In this document: piece after piece, positions 33,300 through 42,002 of the stretch
How positions within the stretch are numbered: the first letter of the stretch is position 1
How the letters are laid out: the number at the start of each line of letters is the position of its first letter
Assembly: GCA_022824005.1 (NCBI GenBank)
Contig: JAJEBG010000060.1
Span: 1-64,000 of the forward strand
Length of the DNA: 64,000 bases
Reading direction: 5' to 3'
Origin: Paracoccaceae bacterium
GTDB lineage: Bacteria > Pseudomonadota > Alphaproteobacteria > Rhodobacterales > Rhodobacteraceae
Position numbers and translations under genes: made by a program
Notes under the pieces: model-generated
Seen by the model: the letters and a program-made list of their open reading frames with translations, nothing else
What the model was told of the DNA's origin: nothing
Databases searched by the model: none

Positions 33300-34648
33300 G
33301 ATTTAGGCTTCCCCATCGCCCAACCGGTGACCGAACTCTCAAGTTGAAACAGACGTCGGGCCGCGTCCATGATTTCTTCTGATGTAATTGATTGAAGAAT
33401 ATCTGGCCACGCCCGAATATCCTCTAGGGTCAGCCCAATGGTGAGTTCCTGCCCGATTCGCCGCGCGACATTTTGAACCGAGTCTTGTTCATAAATCCAT
33501 GATGCATGAATCGACTTCTTGATCCTTCTAAGTTGAGAGTCTTCAACACCTTCCTGCAAGAACTCATCAAGAGCCCTGTCGAGAGCCTCCTCGGCCTCCT
33601 CCATGCTCACAGACTCGGCGGGCACAACCACCAAGCCAAAGGAATTCTTGTCAACATATTGGCCTGAATAATTGGCGCTGGAATAAATCGCGATATCAAC
33701 ATCAACTTCTAACTTTTGCGTGAGATATGAGTTGATCCCATCCCCGCCCAAAATGGCGGCGAGCAACTCTAGCGACGCCGCCTCTCGCTGAGCATTCGAG
33801 TTTCTTTCGGGCGCCAGATAGTCTCTGACGATATACGGGGTCGACACTCTCTCGTCTTGGAAGATCAAACGCCGTGCCGCGAGTTGGCGCGGCTCCTGCG
33901 GCCTTTGCCGTTCCGCAATGTCGGGATTGAAAGTTAAGGGACCGTAATGGGTTCTGGCATATTGAAGAACCTCATCGGGTTCGACATCTCCAGCAATGAT
34001 CAAGATCGCGTTATTGGGTGCGTAATGGGCTCGATAAAATTCAAAGATATCATCACGGTTCAGCGTTTCGATTTCATGTCGCCAACCAATAATTGGGATC
34101 GAATACGGGTGATTGAGAAAAAGCGCCGCATTCATTTGCTCTTGCAAAAGCGCGCCGGGATTTGAGTCGGTTCGCGTATGCCGCTCTTCGAGAACCACCA
34201 AACGTTCGATTTCAATATCCTCTTCGGTGAGAAGCAGTCCCTGCATGCGGTCAGCTTCGAGTTCCATAATTCTTTCGATATTGTCGGCCGAAATCCGCTG
34301 AATATAGGCGGTGTAATCAAAACTGGTAAAGGCATTATCCATGCCTCCCAAGTCTTGCACCGTTCGATTGAAGACACCCGGCCCAAACTTTTCTGTCCCC
34401 TTGAACATTAGATGTTCGACATAATGTGCCAGTCCTGATTTGCCCGGAGGGCCATCGGAGCCGCCAACCCGATACCACAATGTCTGAGTCACGGCGGGCG
34501 TTCGATGATCCTCAATGACCACGATGTGCAAACCATTGTCCAAGCGATACTCGGTCATTTCCTGCGCCGCCAATGCCACCTGAAATGACACAATCATCAT
34601 CGCCAAAAACGACAATGCCCACCGAATTATCAAAGCAATTTCACGCAT
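33296..34648 (-). CDS. M16-family zinc metallopeptidase, catalytic subunit
   Basis: A 450-residue exported peptidase: signal peptide in MREIALIIRWALSFLAMM...ALA, then the inverted zinc motif GLAHYVEHLMFKGT (HxxEH) and the distal zinc Glu in MELEADRM. It cleaves peptides within a closed two-half chamber. I chose ATG at 34648 because the signal sequence begins there; a start six codons earlier (34666) is possible. It precedes its inactive partner with a four-base overlap and follows the DUF3035 lipoprotein gene by about 40 bases. Confidence 0.92.
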   Translation of the reverse strand: MREIALIIRWALSFLAMMIVSFQVALAAQEMTEYRLDNGLHIVVIEDHRTPAVTQTLWYRVGGSDGPPGKSGLAHYVEHLMFKGTEKFGPGVFNRTVQDLGGMDNAFTSFDYTAYIQRISADNIERIMELEADRMQGLLLTEEDIEIERLVVLEERHTRTDSNPGALLQEQMNAALFLNHPYSIPIIGWRHEIETLNRDDIFEFYRAHYAPNNAILIIAGDVEPDEVLQYARTHYGPLTFNPDIAERQRPQEPRQLAARRLIFQDERVSTPYIVRDYLAPERNSNAQREAASLELLAAILGGDGINSYLTQKLEVDVDIAIYSSANYSGQYVDKNSFGLVVVPAESVSMEEAEEALDRALDEFLQEGVEDSQLRRIKKSIHASWIYEQDSVQNVARRIGQELTIGLTLEDIRAWPDILQSITSEEIMDAARRLFQLESSVTGWAMGKPKS

Positions 34649-34688
34649 GAGGTTTTCTATGTCCAACCCATCAGAACCGACCCTAAAC

Positions 34689-35288
34689 CTAGTTTCTCAA
34701 ATTTTTAGGTGGCGCGGCGGGTGTCTTGATGTTGTATCTTCGTAAACGCTTAAGTTCATCGTAAGGGTCAATCGACATTGGACGGTAAGCGTCATAATAC
34801 ACGTTGACATTGAAGACCCTCTCTAGAAACAGACCATCATTGCGGCGGCGATAAGCGAGGTCTTCCGACTCAAGTTGCTGGCGAATAACTGGATTATATC
34901 CAAACCTCGTCGTATGTGTTGTCAGTTGGCGATCATTAAAGGTTGAAATAGGCACCTCGGCTCCGCTATTTCCGCCCAAAGTGGTCACCACTTCTTCCTT
35001 GGGCCGACGGTCAGCACGGTTCTCTCCACTGCTTAATGGTGGCTGAAGAGGAATAGAAAGATCGGGATACTCAAGAGGCCGCGATGAGACCACTGATAGT
35101 TCGTCTGGACTTCCAGTATTCTTGAATCGCAGCAGTTTGGGAATGTCATCGTCATCTCCACCTATCATGGAGCAATTCGCCAAAACCGCAATTGTCATGG
35201 CTAAAGGAATGCCAAAAGTCGCCCGAAACATAATCATTGACCTCATTCGTTTCTGTGCCTCTTTATCAACCATAATTATGATTTTCAT
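34689..35288 (-). CDS. DUF3035-family lipoprotein
   Basis: A 199-residue protein of the alphaproteobacterial DUF3035 family. A hydrophobic segment ends in TIAVLANCSMIGG, a plausible lipobox although Asn before Cys is unusual. The mature part has LRFKNTGSPDELSVVSSRPLEYPD, the conserved start of the family. I recall a proposed link to the BamF outer-membrane assembly lipoprotein, but I am not certain. The start overlaps the lspA stop as ATGA, and the enzyme that would cleave its signal is encoded by that neighbour. Confidence 0.75.
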   Translation of the reverse strand: MKIIIMVDKEAQKRMRSMIMFRATFGIPLAMTIAVLANCSMIGGDDDDIPKLLRFKNTGSPDELSVVSSRPLEYPDLSIPLQPPLSSGENRADRRPKEEVVTTLGGNSGAEVPISTFNDRQLTTHTTRFGYNPVIRQQLESEDLAYRRRNDGLFLERVFNVNVYYDAYRPMSIDPYDELKRLRRYNIKTPAAPPKNLRN

Positions 35289-35761
35289 TCAACTTTTTTG
35301 GGTGAGATCATACTGTAGGTCGCCAAACCGACCACGCCAACAAAAATCGCCACATCGCCTAAATTGAAAACAAACGGATTATTGATTCCGCAACAGGATA
35401 TGTTGAGAAAATCAACGACCGCGCCATGGTTAATTCTATCGATCATATTGCCAATCGCACCCCCTACCAATACGCCCGCCAGAATTTGCTCAAAACGGCG
35501 ACGAAATTGAGTCACACTCCAGATGAAAACTGAACACACAATGGCCAGTGTCAACACAATTAATCCCCATCGCAGCCCTTCGGATTCATTCGACAGGAGA
35601 CCAAAATTGACACCCCGATTCCATGCCATTTGAAATTGCACCCACGGTGGAAGGACATTGATATGTTCAACCCGCTGCAAATCCAGAACGGCCAAAACAT
35701 ATAACTTTGATACCTGATCAACGAGAAGGGCGACCAAGGCTCCGAGCGAGGTGTTCACCAT
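35285..35761 (-). CDS. lspA: Lipoprotein signal peptidase (SPase II)
   Basis: A 158-residue inner-membrane aspartyl protease with four hydrophobic helices. The two catalytic aspartates are in GGAIGNMIDRINHGAVVDF and FVFNLGDVAIFVG. It removes signal peptides from diacylated prolipoproteins. It lies 4 bases after purH and overlaps the DUF3035 lipoprotein gene by four bases, inside the long minus-strand operon. Confidence 0.95.
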   Translation of the reverse strand: MVNTSLGALVALLVDQVSKLYVLAVLDLQRVEHINVLPPWVQFQMAWNRGVNFGLLSNESEGLRWGLIVLTLAIVCSVFIWSVTQFRRRFEQILAGVLVGGAIGNMIDRINHGAVVDFLNISCCGINNPFVFNLGDVAIFVGVVGLATYSMISPKKVE

Positions 35762-35765
35762 CGAT

Positions 35766-37388
35766 TCAGTGCCGAAATTGTCGCTGATGCGTAAAGACCA
35801 TTGCTATACCTAGCCGGTCGCAGGTGGCGATGACTTCCGAATCTCTCCTTGAGCCTCCGGGTTGAGCAATCGCTGTGACACCCGAAGCGGCTAAAGCCTC
35901 AACACCGTCGACAAAGGGAAAAAAACCATCTGATGCCGCGACAGGTGAGATGTCAGGATTCTTGTCGAACCATTTGTCCAACGGTTTAGCTGCCGCAGCG
36001 GCGGCATCAACCCGACTGGTTCGGCCCGAAGCGATCCCAATCGCTTGACCTTTGGTCGCGACGGCGACGGCGTTGGAGCGCGCATGTTTGGCCAATTTCC
36101 AAGCAAATTCAAGATCATGCCACTGCTCGTCGCTAGGTTTGATTCGCGAAACTCTTGTCCATTTCGACGTATCGTCTTTGGCATCACACTCCTGCACCAC
36201 AAATCCATCATTGACCGAACGCCATTGCAACCGGTTTAACTGACCCTCTGGCAAAGAAGCCTCAATAAGGCGCAAACGGCTCTGATGACTCAAGACTTCG
36301 ACCGCATCAGATTGGAAACCCGGTGCGATCAAGATTTCGTAAAACTCTTTGGCGATGCACTCGGCCGTGTCCAAATCGACTTCCCTGTTCAAACTGATGA
36401 CTCCGCCGAAAGCCGAAAGGGAATCCGTGCCTCTCGCTCTGACAAAAGCTTGCTTCAACGACGAGTGGCGCGCCGCACCGCACGGTGTGCCGTGCTTGAT
36501 GATCGCGCATGCCGCTTCTTTATCTGGATTGAATTCACTAACCAAGGACAGGGCGGCGTCAGCATCTGTGATGTTGTTAAATCCAAGTTCGGGACCAGAG
36601 AGTTGTTGCGTGAAATTCTTCCCTATTGATGGAGTGACAGTGTAGAAGGCTGCACTCTGATGGGGATTCTCGCCATAACGGAGCCGTTGAACACGCTGCA
36701 ATGACAAAGTCTTTTGCTTCGGGAAGTGGTCTTTATGCCCCGCCAAGACGGTGGCAATTGAAGCATCATATTCGGCGGTTCGCGCATAAACCCTCGCCGC
36801 CAATTGGCGGCGAAAATTCTGGCTGACTGAGCCATCTTTGGAAGACCGCATCTCATCCTTCAAGTGAGGATAATCTGTTGGCTCCATCAGCGCCGTAACC
36901 CATTGATGGTTTTTGGCCGCGGCTCGTAGCATAGCCGGGCCCCCAATATCGATAGCCTCAATGGCATCTGCCGACAATCGTCCCTTTGAGATCGATTCGA
37001 AGGGATAGAGATGGCCGACCACCAGATCGAAAGGCTCAATACCCAATTGATGCAAATCTTGCACATGGCTCTCATCGTCACGGTTGGCTAGGATAGCCGC
37101 GTGCACCGCCGGATGGAGTGATTTGACTCGACCTCCAATCAACTCGCGAAATTTCGATATGGTGTCGAGACCTTCAATCGGCAGACCGAGGGCGCGAAGA
37201 TGGTCACCTGTACCCCCGGTGGCGGTCACAATAACGCCCGATTCGACAAGAAACTGTACCAAGTCAGACAACCCCGTTTTATCAAAAACTGAAATCAACG
37301 CCCGCCTTATCACCACACGATGAGATTCATTGTTTGATTTTTTCTGACGCTCGTTCACGATTTCGCTCCCATTCGACGAAAACTCCAT
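35766..37388 (-). CDS. purH: Bifunctional AICAR transformylase/IMP cyclohydrolase
   Basis: A 540-residue enzyme that performs the last two steps of purine synthesis. The N-terminal cyclohydrolase domain begins RRALISVFDKTGLSDLVQFL, and the C-terminal transformylase has the Lys-His motif CAIIKHGTPCGAA and the metal/folate region near GGVISLNREVD. The reading frame starts inside the heparinase gene, overlapping it by 34 bases; later in-frame starts would shorten only the unconserved lead of about 25 residues. It lies upstream of lspA. Confidence 0.96.
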   Translation of the reverse strand: MEFSSNGSEIVNERQKKSNNESHRVVIRRALISVFDKTGLSDLVQFLVESGVIVTATGGTGDHLRALGLPIEGLDTISKFRELIGGRVKSLHPAVHAAILANRDDESHVQDLHQLGIEPFDLVVGHLYPFESISKGRLSADAIEAIDIGGPAMLRAAAKNHQWVTALMEPTDYPHLKDEMRSSKDGSVSQNFRRQLAARVYARTAEYDASIATVLAGHKDHFPKQKTLSLQRVQRLRYGENPHQSAAFYTVTPSIGKNFTQQLSGPELGFNNITDADAALSLVSEFNPDKEAACAIIKHGTPCGAARHSSLKQAFVRARGTDSLSAFGGVISLNREVDLDTAECIAKEFYEILIAPGFQSDAVEVLSHQSRLRLIEASLPEGQLNRLQWRSVNDGFVVQECDAKDDTSKWTRVSRIKPSDEQWHDLEFAWKLAKHARSNAVAVATKGQAIGIASGRTSRVDAAAAAAKPLDKWFDKNPDISPVAASDGFFPFVDGVEALAASGVTAIAQPGGSRRDSEVIATCDRLGIAMVFTHQRQFRH

Positions 37389-39076
37389 CTCACCTGCGTG
37401 GACGACCGAGACTCAATCACTGAATGAAAAGTGATTTGTTGACTGTCAACAACCGCATGTTGATTCTCGTCATAATACATGCTGGATTCCAACCTCAATT
37501 TTGCCTTTCCTTCAATCTCAAATCTCCATCTCTCACCGCTTGTCAGCTCCAAACTGACCTGTCGCTGATTCTCCTCAATTGTCGGCCTGACAAGGGGATG
37601 CAAATGAAATCGTAAGATAAACGGCAACTCATTTTCAGGTCGCATAGAAATGACCTTCAGCAAGACTTGCTGATCTTCTCCCGGCGTTGCCCATAAAGTG
37701 TCTTCAGCCCAAATGTGATCACCGACCGAGTTCATGTCAAGACGGCGAATATGGGTCAATCCAAAAAGCGGGGCATAACCATTGTGACTGACAATCAGTG
37801 TGTGACTGTCGATTGTGGGAAGTTGTTCGATCTTGACCTGATCAGGAAAGACCACAATGATGTCATCAAGTTCGCCCCTTTTGAAAACCGGGGCACTCAT
37901 TCTCGACGAGGCATTGCCATCAATTTCAATGGTGCTATAAGAAGCTGTTTGACGGGACTCGTATCGCTCAGCCTTGCCAAGTCCAGCTCCCGCTCCTTGA
38001 TTGACAACAATGGGCGTCATGCCAGCCACAAGTTCAATCGCGAGCGTGCTGGCGTGAGCTTGGTGTGATTGTTTACCCGAATGGGGTGAAGCGGCGTCAC
38101 AAATCACCGATGTTGAACCGGCGGACATTCGCGCAAATCCCATAGCCAATCCACTTTTTGCCACGTGAGAGCGCCCTGCTACGGCGAGGACTCGGTCCAA
38201 CTTCCCATGCCTTGATGGTGGATTGCTTCCACCGTGAAATCGCGCCAGTGATCCATCAGCGTGTCGCAATACGCACAAAATATCGGCGGCATGCGATATG
38301 GCGGCAACGAGTCTTTCCAATGGCCCTGTCGTGGCGGCGCGAGAGGCCAAGGCGGCACCCCATTGAATTAATTCGGTTATCTCCAACAATTCTTGTGGGT
38401 TGCGCGACTGAATGCCAACGGACGGTTTGAGTCGCTGCTCTCCCGCCTCTGCGAGTTGTCCCAAAACATTCAGCACATGGCTTGGGTTTTCCTCTCCAAA
38501 TAATTCGGCATAGACAAGTCCAACTAGTGCTTCAATGCGAGGCAAATCCTCGCGTGTTTCGCCGAGTTGCTTTACAATTTGCTGTCTGTGGCGTTCAATC
38601 TGGCGTGAATAAAGACGTTGATTATCCTTCTTGGCCATCAACAAAAGGACATTTTCATGATGTCTCAACCGAATGACACGTCGTCCAGCAATGTTTGCAC
38701 GCCATGCAAATTCAGAATGAGAGGTGTGTTGAAACCAACTGAACACCCATTTTCGAGCTTGTCCTATCGCTTCCCGACTCTTGACGGCGGCAAGATCGTC
38801 CAACCAGTCAAATCCGAAAAGCTGTTTTTGACAGGCCTCGCGGCGAACATTGATTTTCCATAAATCGCCATTGGGAATGGGATGACGGCCCACCGGCGTT
38901 TCTAATTCGCCATTGAGCAAAAGGCGTCCTCTCTCTGGGCATCCCATCGAGAGTGGTTCGGGACGAACTCCCGTGAGGCCTTCAGTCACGGATACATTTC
39001 GCTGATCCTGAGGCGGCGTTCCATGTCCTCCGTCTAAAGGGGGTGTGTTCTGTCGAAACCATCGCATGGAATTCAT
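37355..39076 (-). CDS. Heparinase II/III family protein
   Basis: A 573-residue protein with an alpha-helical toroid half (about 60-330, including RLRHHENVLLLMAKKDNQRL) and a C-terminal beta-rich half with the conserved HAHASTLAIELV-like block (here SHQAHASTLAIELVAGMTPIVVNQGAG). The family contains polysaccharide lyases, but in alphaproteobacteria this member is fixed between rsmB and purH and its substrate is not known. No signal peptide is seen. It may act on an envelope or internal polysaccharide; that is inference. Confidence 0.85.
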   Translation of the reverse strand: MNSMRWFRQNTPPLDGGHGTPPQDQRNVSVTEGLTGVRPEPLSMGCPERGRLLLNGELETPVGRHPIPNGDLWKINVRREACQKQLFGFDWLDDLAAVKSREAIGQARKWVFSWFQHTSHSEFAWRANIAGRRVIRLRHHENVLLLMAKKDNQRLYSRQIERHRQQIVKQLGETREDLPRIEALVGLVYAELFGEENPSHVLNVLGQLAEAGEQRLKPSVGIQSRNPQELLEITELIQWGAALASRAATTGPLERLVAAISHAADILCVLRHADGSLARFHGGSNPPSRHGKLDRVLAVAGRSHVAKSGLAMGFARMSAGSTSVICDAASPHSGKQSHQAHASTLAIELVAGMTPIVVNQGAGAGLGKAERYESRQTASYSTIEIDGNASSRMSAPVFKRGELDDIIVVFPDQVKIEQLPTIDSHTLIVSHNGYAPLFGLTHIRRLDMNSVGDHIWAEDTLWATPGEDQQVLLKVISMRPENELPFILRFHLHPLVRPTIEENQRQVSLELTSGERWRFEIEGKAKLRLESSMYYDENQHAVVDSQQITFHSVIESRSSTQVRWSFRRMGAKS

Positions 39077-39115
39077 CTATATGAGGCGAGTGAAATGGGT
39101 TAAAGACTATTTTGC

Positions 39116-40423
39116 TTAAACATTTGAACCTTTCACAAGCGCAGCGGCATAAAATCCATCCATCCCTCCTTCGTCTTGCCAAAAATCGGGGCGAGTACGA
39201 AACGCACCTTCATCTGTCTGCCAAGACCGATCAAGACCAATCGTGGCCAAATCGATATTGAGTGAAGTTATCTTTAGCCTTTCTTTAGCCCAAGCCACGA
39301 TCTCTTCACCCTCCTGTGGAAATAAAGAACAGGTGCTGTAAAGGATAAGTCCCCCATTTCGGGTGAAATCATAAGCCTTTTTGAGAAACTGTTTTTGCTG
39401 ATCAACAAGCGCCGCGAGATCTTCTTTCCCATCCCGCCGAAAGGGCAAGTCAGGATGCCTTCGGATCGTACCCGAGGCACTACATGGCGCATCGACGATC
39501 ACGATGTCGTAAGCCGTCGCTGGCGACTTCTGCCAGTTGAGGGCGTCGCAATGAATTGTCTTGGCCGAAAGTTGGGTGCGGCGAAGATTACCTCTCAAGA
39601 TTTCAAGACGAATTTTCGATTTGTCAAGCGCCGTCACATCCGCGCCTTGTGCACAGCATTGCAACGTCTTACCTCCGGGAGCCGCACATAAGTCCAAGAT
39701 CCTCTTATTTTTGACGTCTCCAAGCAGTCGTACCGCGCAAGAAGAGGCTAAATCTTGCACCCACCATTCCCCCTCCTTGTATCCTGACAATCGTGACACC
39801 TGTCCTTTCTCAAAAAGCCGCAAGCTACCATTGGGAAAATTTTTTGCACTTAATCGCTTTGCGAGACCCGCGGCATCGCTCGCCACTTTCGGTGTGATAT
39901 CAAGCGCCGGTTCCACTTCATGGGCTTTCTCTATGGCGCGAAGGGCTTCGACTCCAAATTCATGTCTAATGGGCTCACCAATCCAAGTGGGTAACCGTGT
40001 CGGTGTCGCTTCATCCCAAAGTAATTTTCCATCATTGCGCATGGCCGACCGCAAGACCGCATTGACAAAACCTTTAGAGCGAAAATGTCGGTGATCACGA
40101 CCCGTGACTCGTACAGCCGAATCGATCACCGCCCACGGTTGGGTCTGAAAGGCAAAAATTTCAGTGAGTGCCAATCTCAGAATATTCCTGACATGGACAG
40201 ATGGTTCCTGTTTGACAAAATGTGAAAGAACCGCATCCGACCGACCTAGGTGGCGCAATGTGGCAAGGGTTATTCGCCGGATCCAAGCCCGATCTCGGGG
40301 GGCCATACATGCCATGTCGAGAAGTTGATCAAAATCTAAACGATGACCATGGATGACGACGCGATTGATCGCCTTGAGTGCTACTTGGCGAGTTGTTAAG
40401 CCTTGACTTCTCGCTGATTTCAA
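39116..40423 (-). CDS. rsmB: 16S rRNA m5C methyltransferase, RsmB type
   Basis: A 435-residue protein. The N-terminal NusB-like helical domain (about 1-140) is followed by the SAM-binding Rossmann domain with LDLCAAPGGKTLQC. The catalytic cysteines are in VDAPCSASGTIRRHPD and LYSTCSLFPQEGEE. The expected role is to methylate C967 of 16S rRNA. The only start that fits is TTG at 40423, preceded by gtggaga. A short frame ends 12 bases before it. Confidence 0.92.
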   Translation of the reverse strand: MKSARSQGLTTRQVALKAINRVVIHGHRLDFDQLLDMACMAPRDRAWIRRITLATLRHLGRSDAVLSHFVKQEPSVHVRNILRLALTEIFAFQTQPWAVIDSAVRVTGRDHRHFRSKGFVNAVLRSAMRNDGKLLWDEATPTRLPTWIGEPIRHEFGVEALRAIEKAHEVEPALDITPKVASDAAGLAKRLSAKNFPNGSLRLFEKGQVSRLSGYKEGEWWVQDLASSCAVRLLGDVKNKRILDLCAAPGGKTLQCCAQGADVTALDKSKIRLEILRGNLRRTQLSAKTIHCDALNWQKSPATAYDIVIVDAPCSASGTIRRHPDLPFRRDGKEDLAALVDQQKQFLKKAYDFTRNGGLILYSTCSLFPQEGEEIVAWAKERLKITSLNIDLATIGLDRSWQTDEGAFRTRPDFWQDEGGMDGFYAAALVKGSNV

Positions 40424-40435
40424 ATCATCTCCACT

Positions 40436-40585
40436 TCATTGCCACCCTCTAGAATGTTGCCATGGATCACCTTCGAGAACAACATCACGCCCACGATCAA
40501 CGATGACCAGTCGTGGCTCACTCTTGTTCTGGAAGTCGCCAATGCCCCAAGATAGCCGCTTAAGGGGCGTGGGTACCACTTCCAA
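40436..40585 (-). CDS. Possible small protein at the head of the rsmB operon
   Basis: A 49-codon frame starting at TTG (or slightly earlier from a non-ATG codon) with protein-like sequence: PTPLKRLSWGIGDFQNKSEP, then RLVIVDRGRDVVLEGDPW. It ends 12 bases before rsmB in the same frame. No ATG start is available, and a competing ATG frame exists at 40588. I do not recognise a family. It could be a conserved small gene, the remnant of one, or chance. Confidence 0.35.
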   Translation of the reverse strand: MEVVPTPLKRLSWGIGDFQNKSEPRLVIVDRGRDVVLEGDPWQHSRGWQ

Positions 40586-40623
40586 AACATGACAATCCTT
40601 TCGTTTTGGTTTAGGTATCAGTC

Positions 40624-41028
40624 ATGTCCAAACGACCTTATCACGTTTCAGGTGCGACACAACGGCAGCGACGAGTGGCAGAATTGCTGCGCCGAACCTT
40701 GGCCGAGTTGTTCACCGATGGCTCTTTGAAGATTCCTGATATTCCTGATGTGTCGGTCACCGTGTCAGAGGTCAGAATGTCAACAGATTTGTCCAAAGCG
40801 ATCATTTATGTTCTGCCACTCGGCGGCGTTCAGACCGAAGAATTGGTGACATCTCTGAACCAAGAAAGAGGTGAAGTGCGCCGAGCACTCTGTCGGAATA
40901 TCAAACTAAAATATGTGCCTGAGCTCCAATTTGTGGCCGACACCTTGTTCGACCAAATTGAACATATGCAGCGGCTTATTCACCGAGTGGAGGTCAAACG
41001 CGCATCAGGCCAAGATAAACTCACGTGA
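40624..41028 (+). CDS. rbfA: Ribosome-binding factor A
   Basis: A 134-residue KH-fold protein starting MSKRPYHVSGATQRQRRVAELLRR and containing VTVSEVRMSTDLSKAIIYV, the family signature. It binds the 30S subunit during late 16S maturation and cold adaptation. Its stop overlaps the truB start as TGATG. The usual upstream neighbours nusA-infB are not present; the gene is divergent from the rsmB operon. Confidence 0.93.
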   Translation: MSKRPYHVSGATQRQRRVAELLRRTLAELFTDGSLKIPDIPDVSVTVSEVRMSTDLSKAIIYVLPLGGVQTEELVTSLNQERGEVRRALCRNIKLKYVPELQFVADTLFDQIEHMQRLIHRVEVKRASGQDKLT

Positions 41029-41948
41029 TGCCCGGCAGAGACAAAGTTCACTTGACCGGTTGGCTGGCTATCGACAAACCGGTGGGAGTGACATCGGCAC
41101 AAATGGTCAACATTGTCAAAAAACGACTCTCGGCGCGCAAAGCTGGACATGCCGGGACGCTTGATCGATCAGCCACGGGTGTTCTAGCGATCGCCTTTGG
41201 TGAAGCGACCAAAACGATTGCCTACGTGATGGATTCACAAAAATCTTATAGATTCAAAGTCAAATTTGGTGAATCGACAACCACCGATGACGCGACGGGG
41301 GATATTCTCGACATCTCCGAGACTCGCCCGTCGGACGATGACATTAAAAAGGCCCTCGACAAATTCCGTGGCACGATTAAGCAAATTCCGCCGCAGTATT
41401 CGGCGGTCAAAATTGATGGCAAACGTGCCGCCACTTATGCCATCTCGGGTCAAGTGAAGCGATTAGCGGCACGTCCCTTGACCGTTGATCGGCTTGAACT
41501 CTTGGCGCGCTGTTCACCACAGATCGCTGAGTTTGAAATGGTTTGTGGAAAGGGAGGATATGTGCGGTCTATTGCACGTGATCTTGGTCATTCACTCGGC
41601 TGTTTTGGACATGTCATCGCACTGCGACGCACCTCAAGCGGCCCTTTTTCGCTGACCAATTGTGTCAACCTTCCGACAGATGGCTATCAATTGGACCGCG
41701 ACACTCTACGATCGCATATACTCCCCCTCGAAATAGGTCTCAAATCCCTTGAAGAATTCTCTGTCGAATCCCTTGATGCCAAGCGCATTCAATCGGGTGG
41801 TTGCGTGAACTTTGGTGTATTGAGATCAAATCCATCCGTATGGGTGTCGTGTCATGGTCGTGCCATTGCCATCGGAAAACTCGAGAATGGTATTTTTTAT
41901 CCCCGCAGAGTCATTCAATCGCATTCGGATGACGAAACGCAACATTGA
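41028..41948 (+). CDS. truB: tRNA pseudouridine-55 synthase
   Basis: A 306-residue enzyme. The catalytic Asp is in HAGTLDRSATGVLAIAFG, and the second motif is PPQYSAVKIDGKRAATYA. It makes pseudouridine 55 in the T loop of tRNAs. I chose the ATG at 41028 that shares a base with the rbfA stop; a GTG one codon earlier is possible. In many alphaproteobacteria rpsO and pnp follow directly, but here two genes on the opposite strand intervene. Confidence 0.95.
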   Translation: MPGRDKVHLTGWLAIDKPVGVTSAQMVNIVKKRLSARKAGHAGTLDRSATGVLAIAFGEATKTIAYVMDSQKSYRFKVKFGESTTTDDATGDILDISETRPSDDDIKKALDKFRGTIKQIPPQYSAVKIDGKRAATYAISGQVKRLAARPLTVDRLELLARCSPQIAEFEMVCGKGGYVRSIARDLGHSLGCFGHVIALRRTSSGPFSLTNCVNLPTDGYQLDRDTLRSHILPLEIGLKSLEEFSVESLDAKRIQSGGCVNFGVLRSNPSVWVSCHGRAIAIGKLENGIFYPRRVIQSHSDDETQH

Positions 41949-42002
41949 GTGTATTTGATGCTGCATGCCATTTTGCCATAGACGACCCACACTTGGAGAC
42001 GT

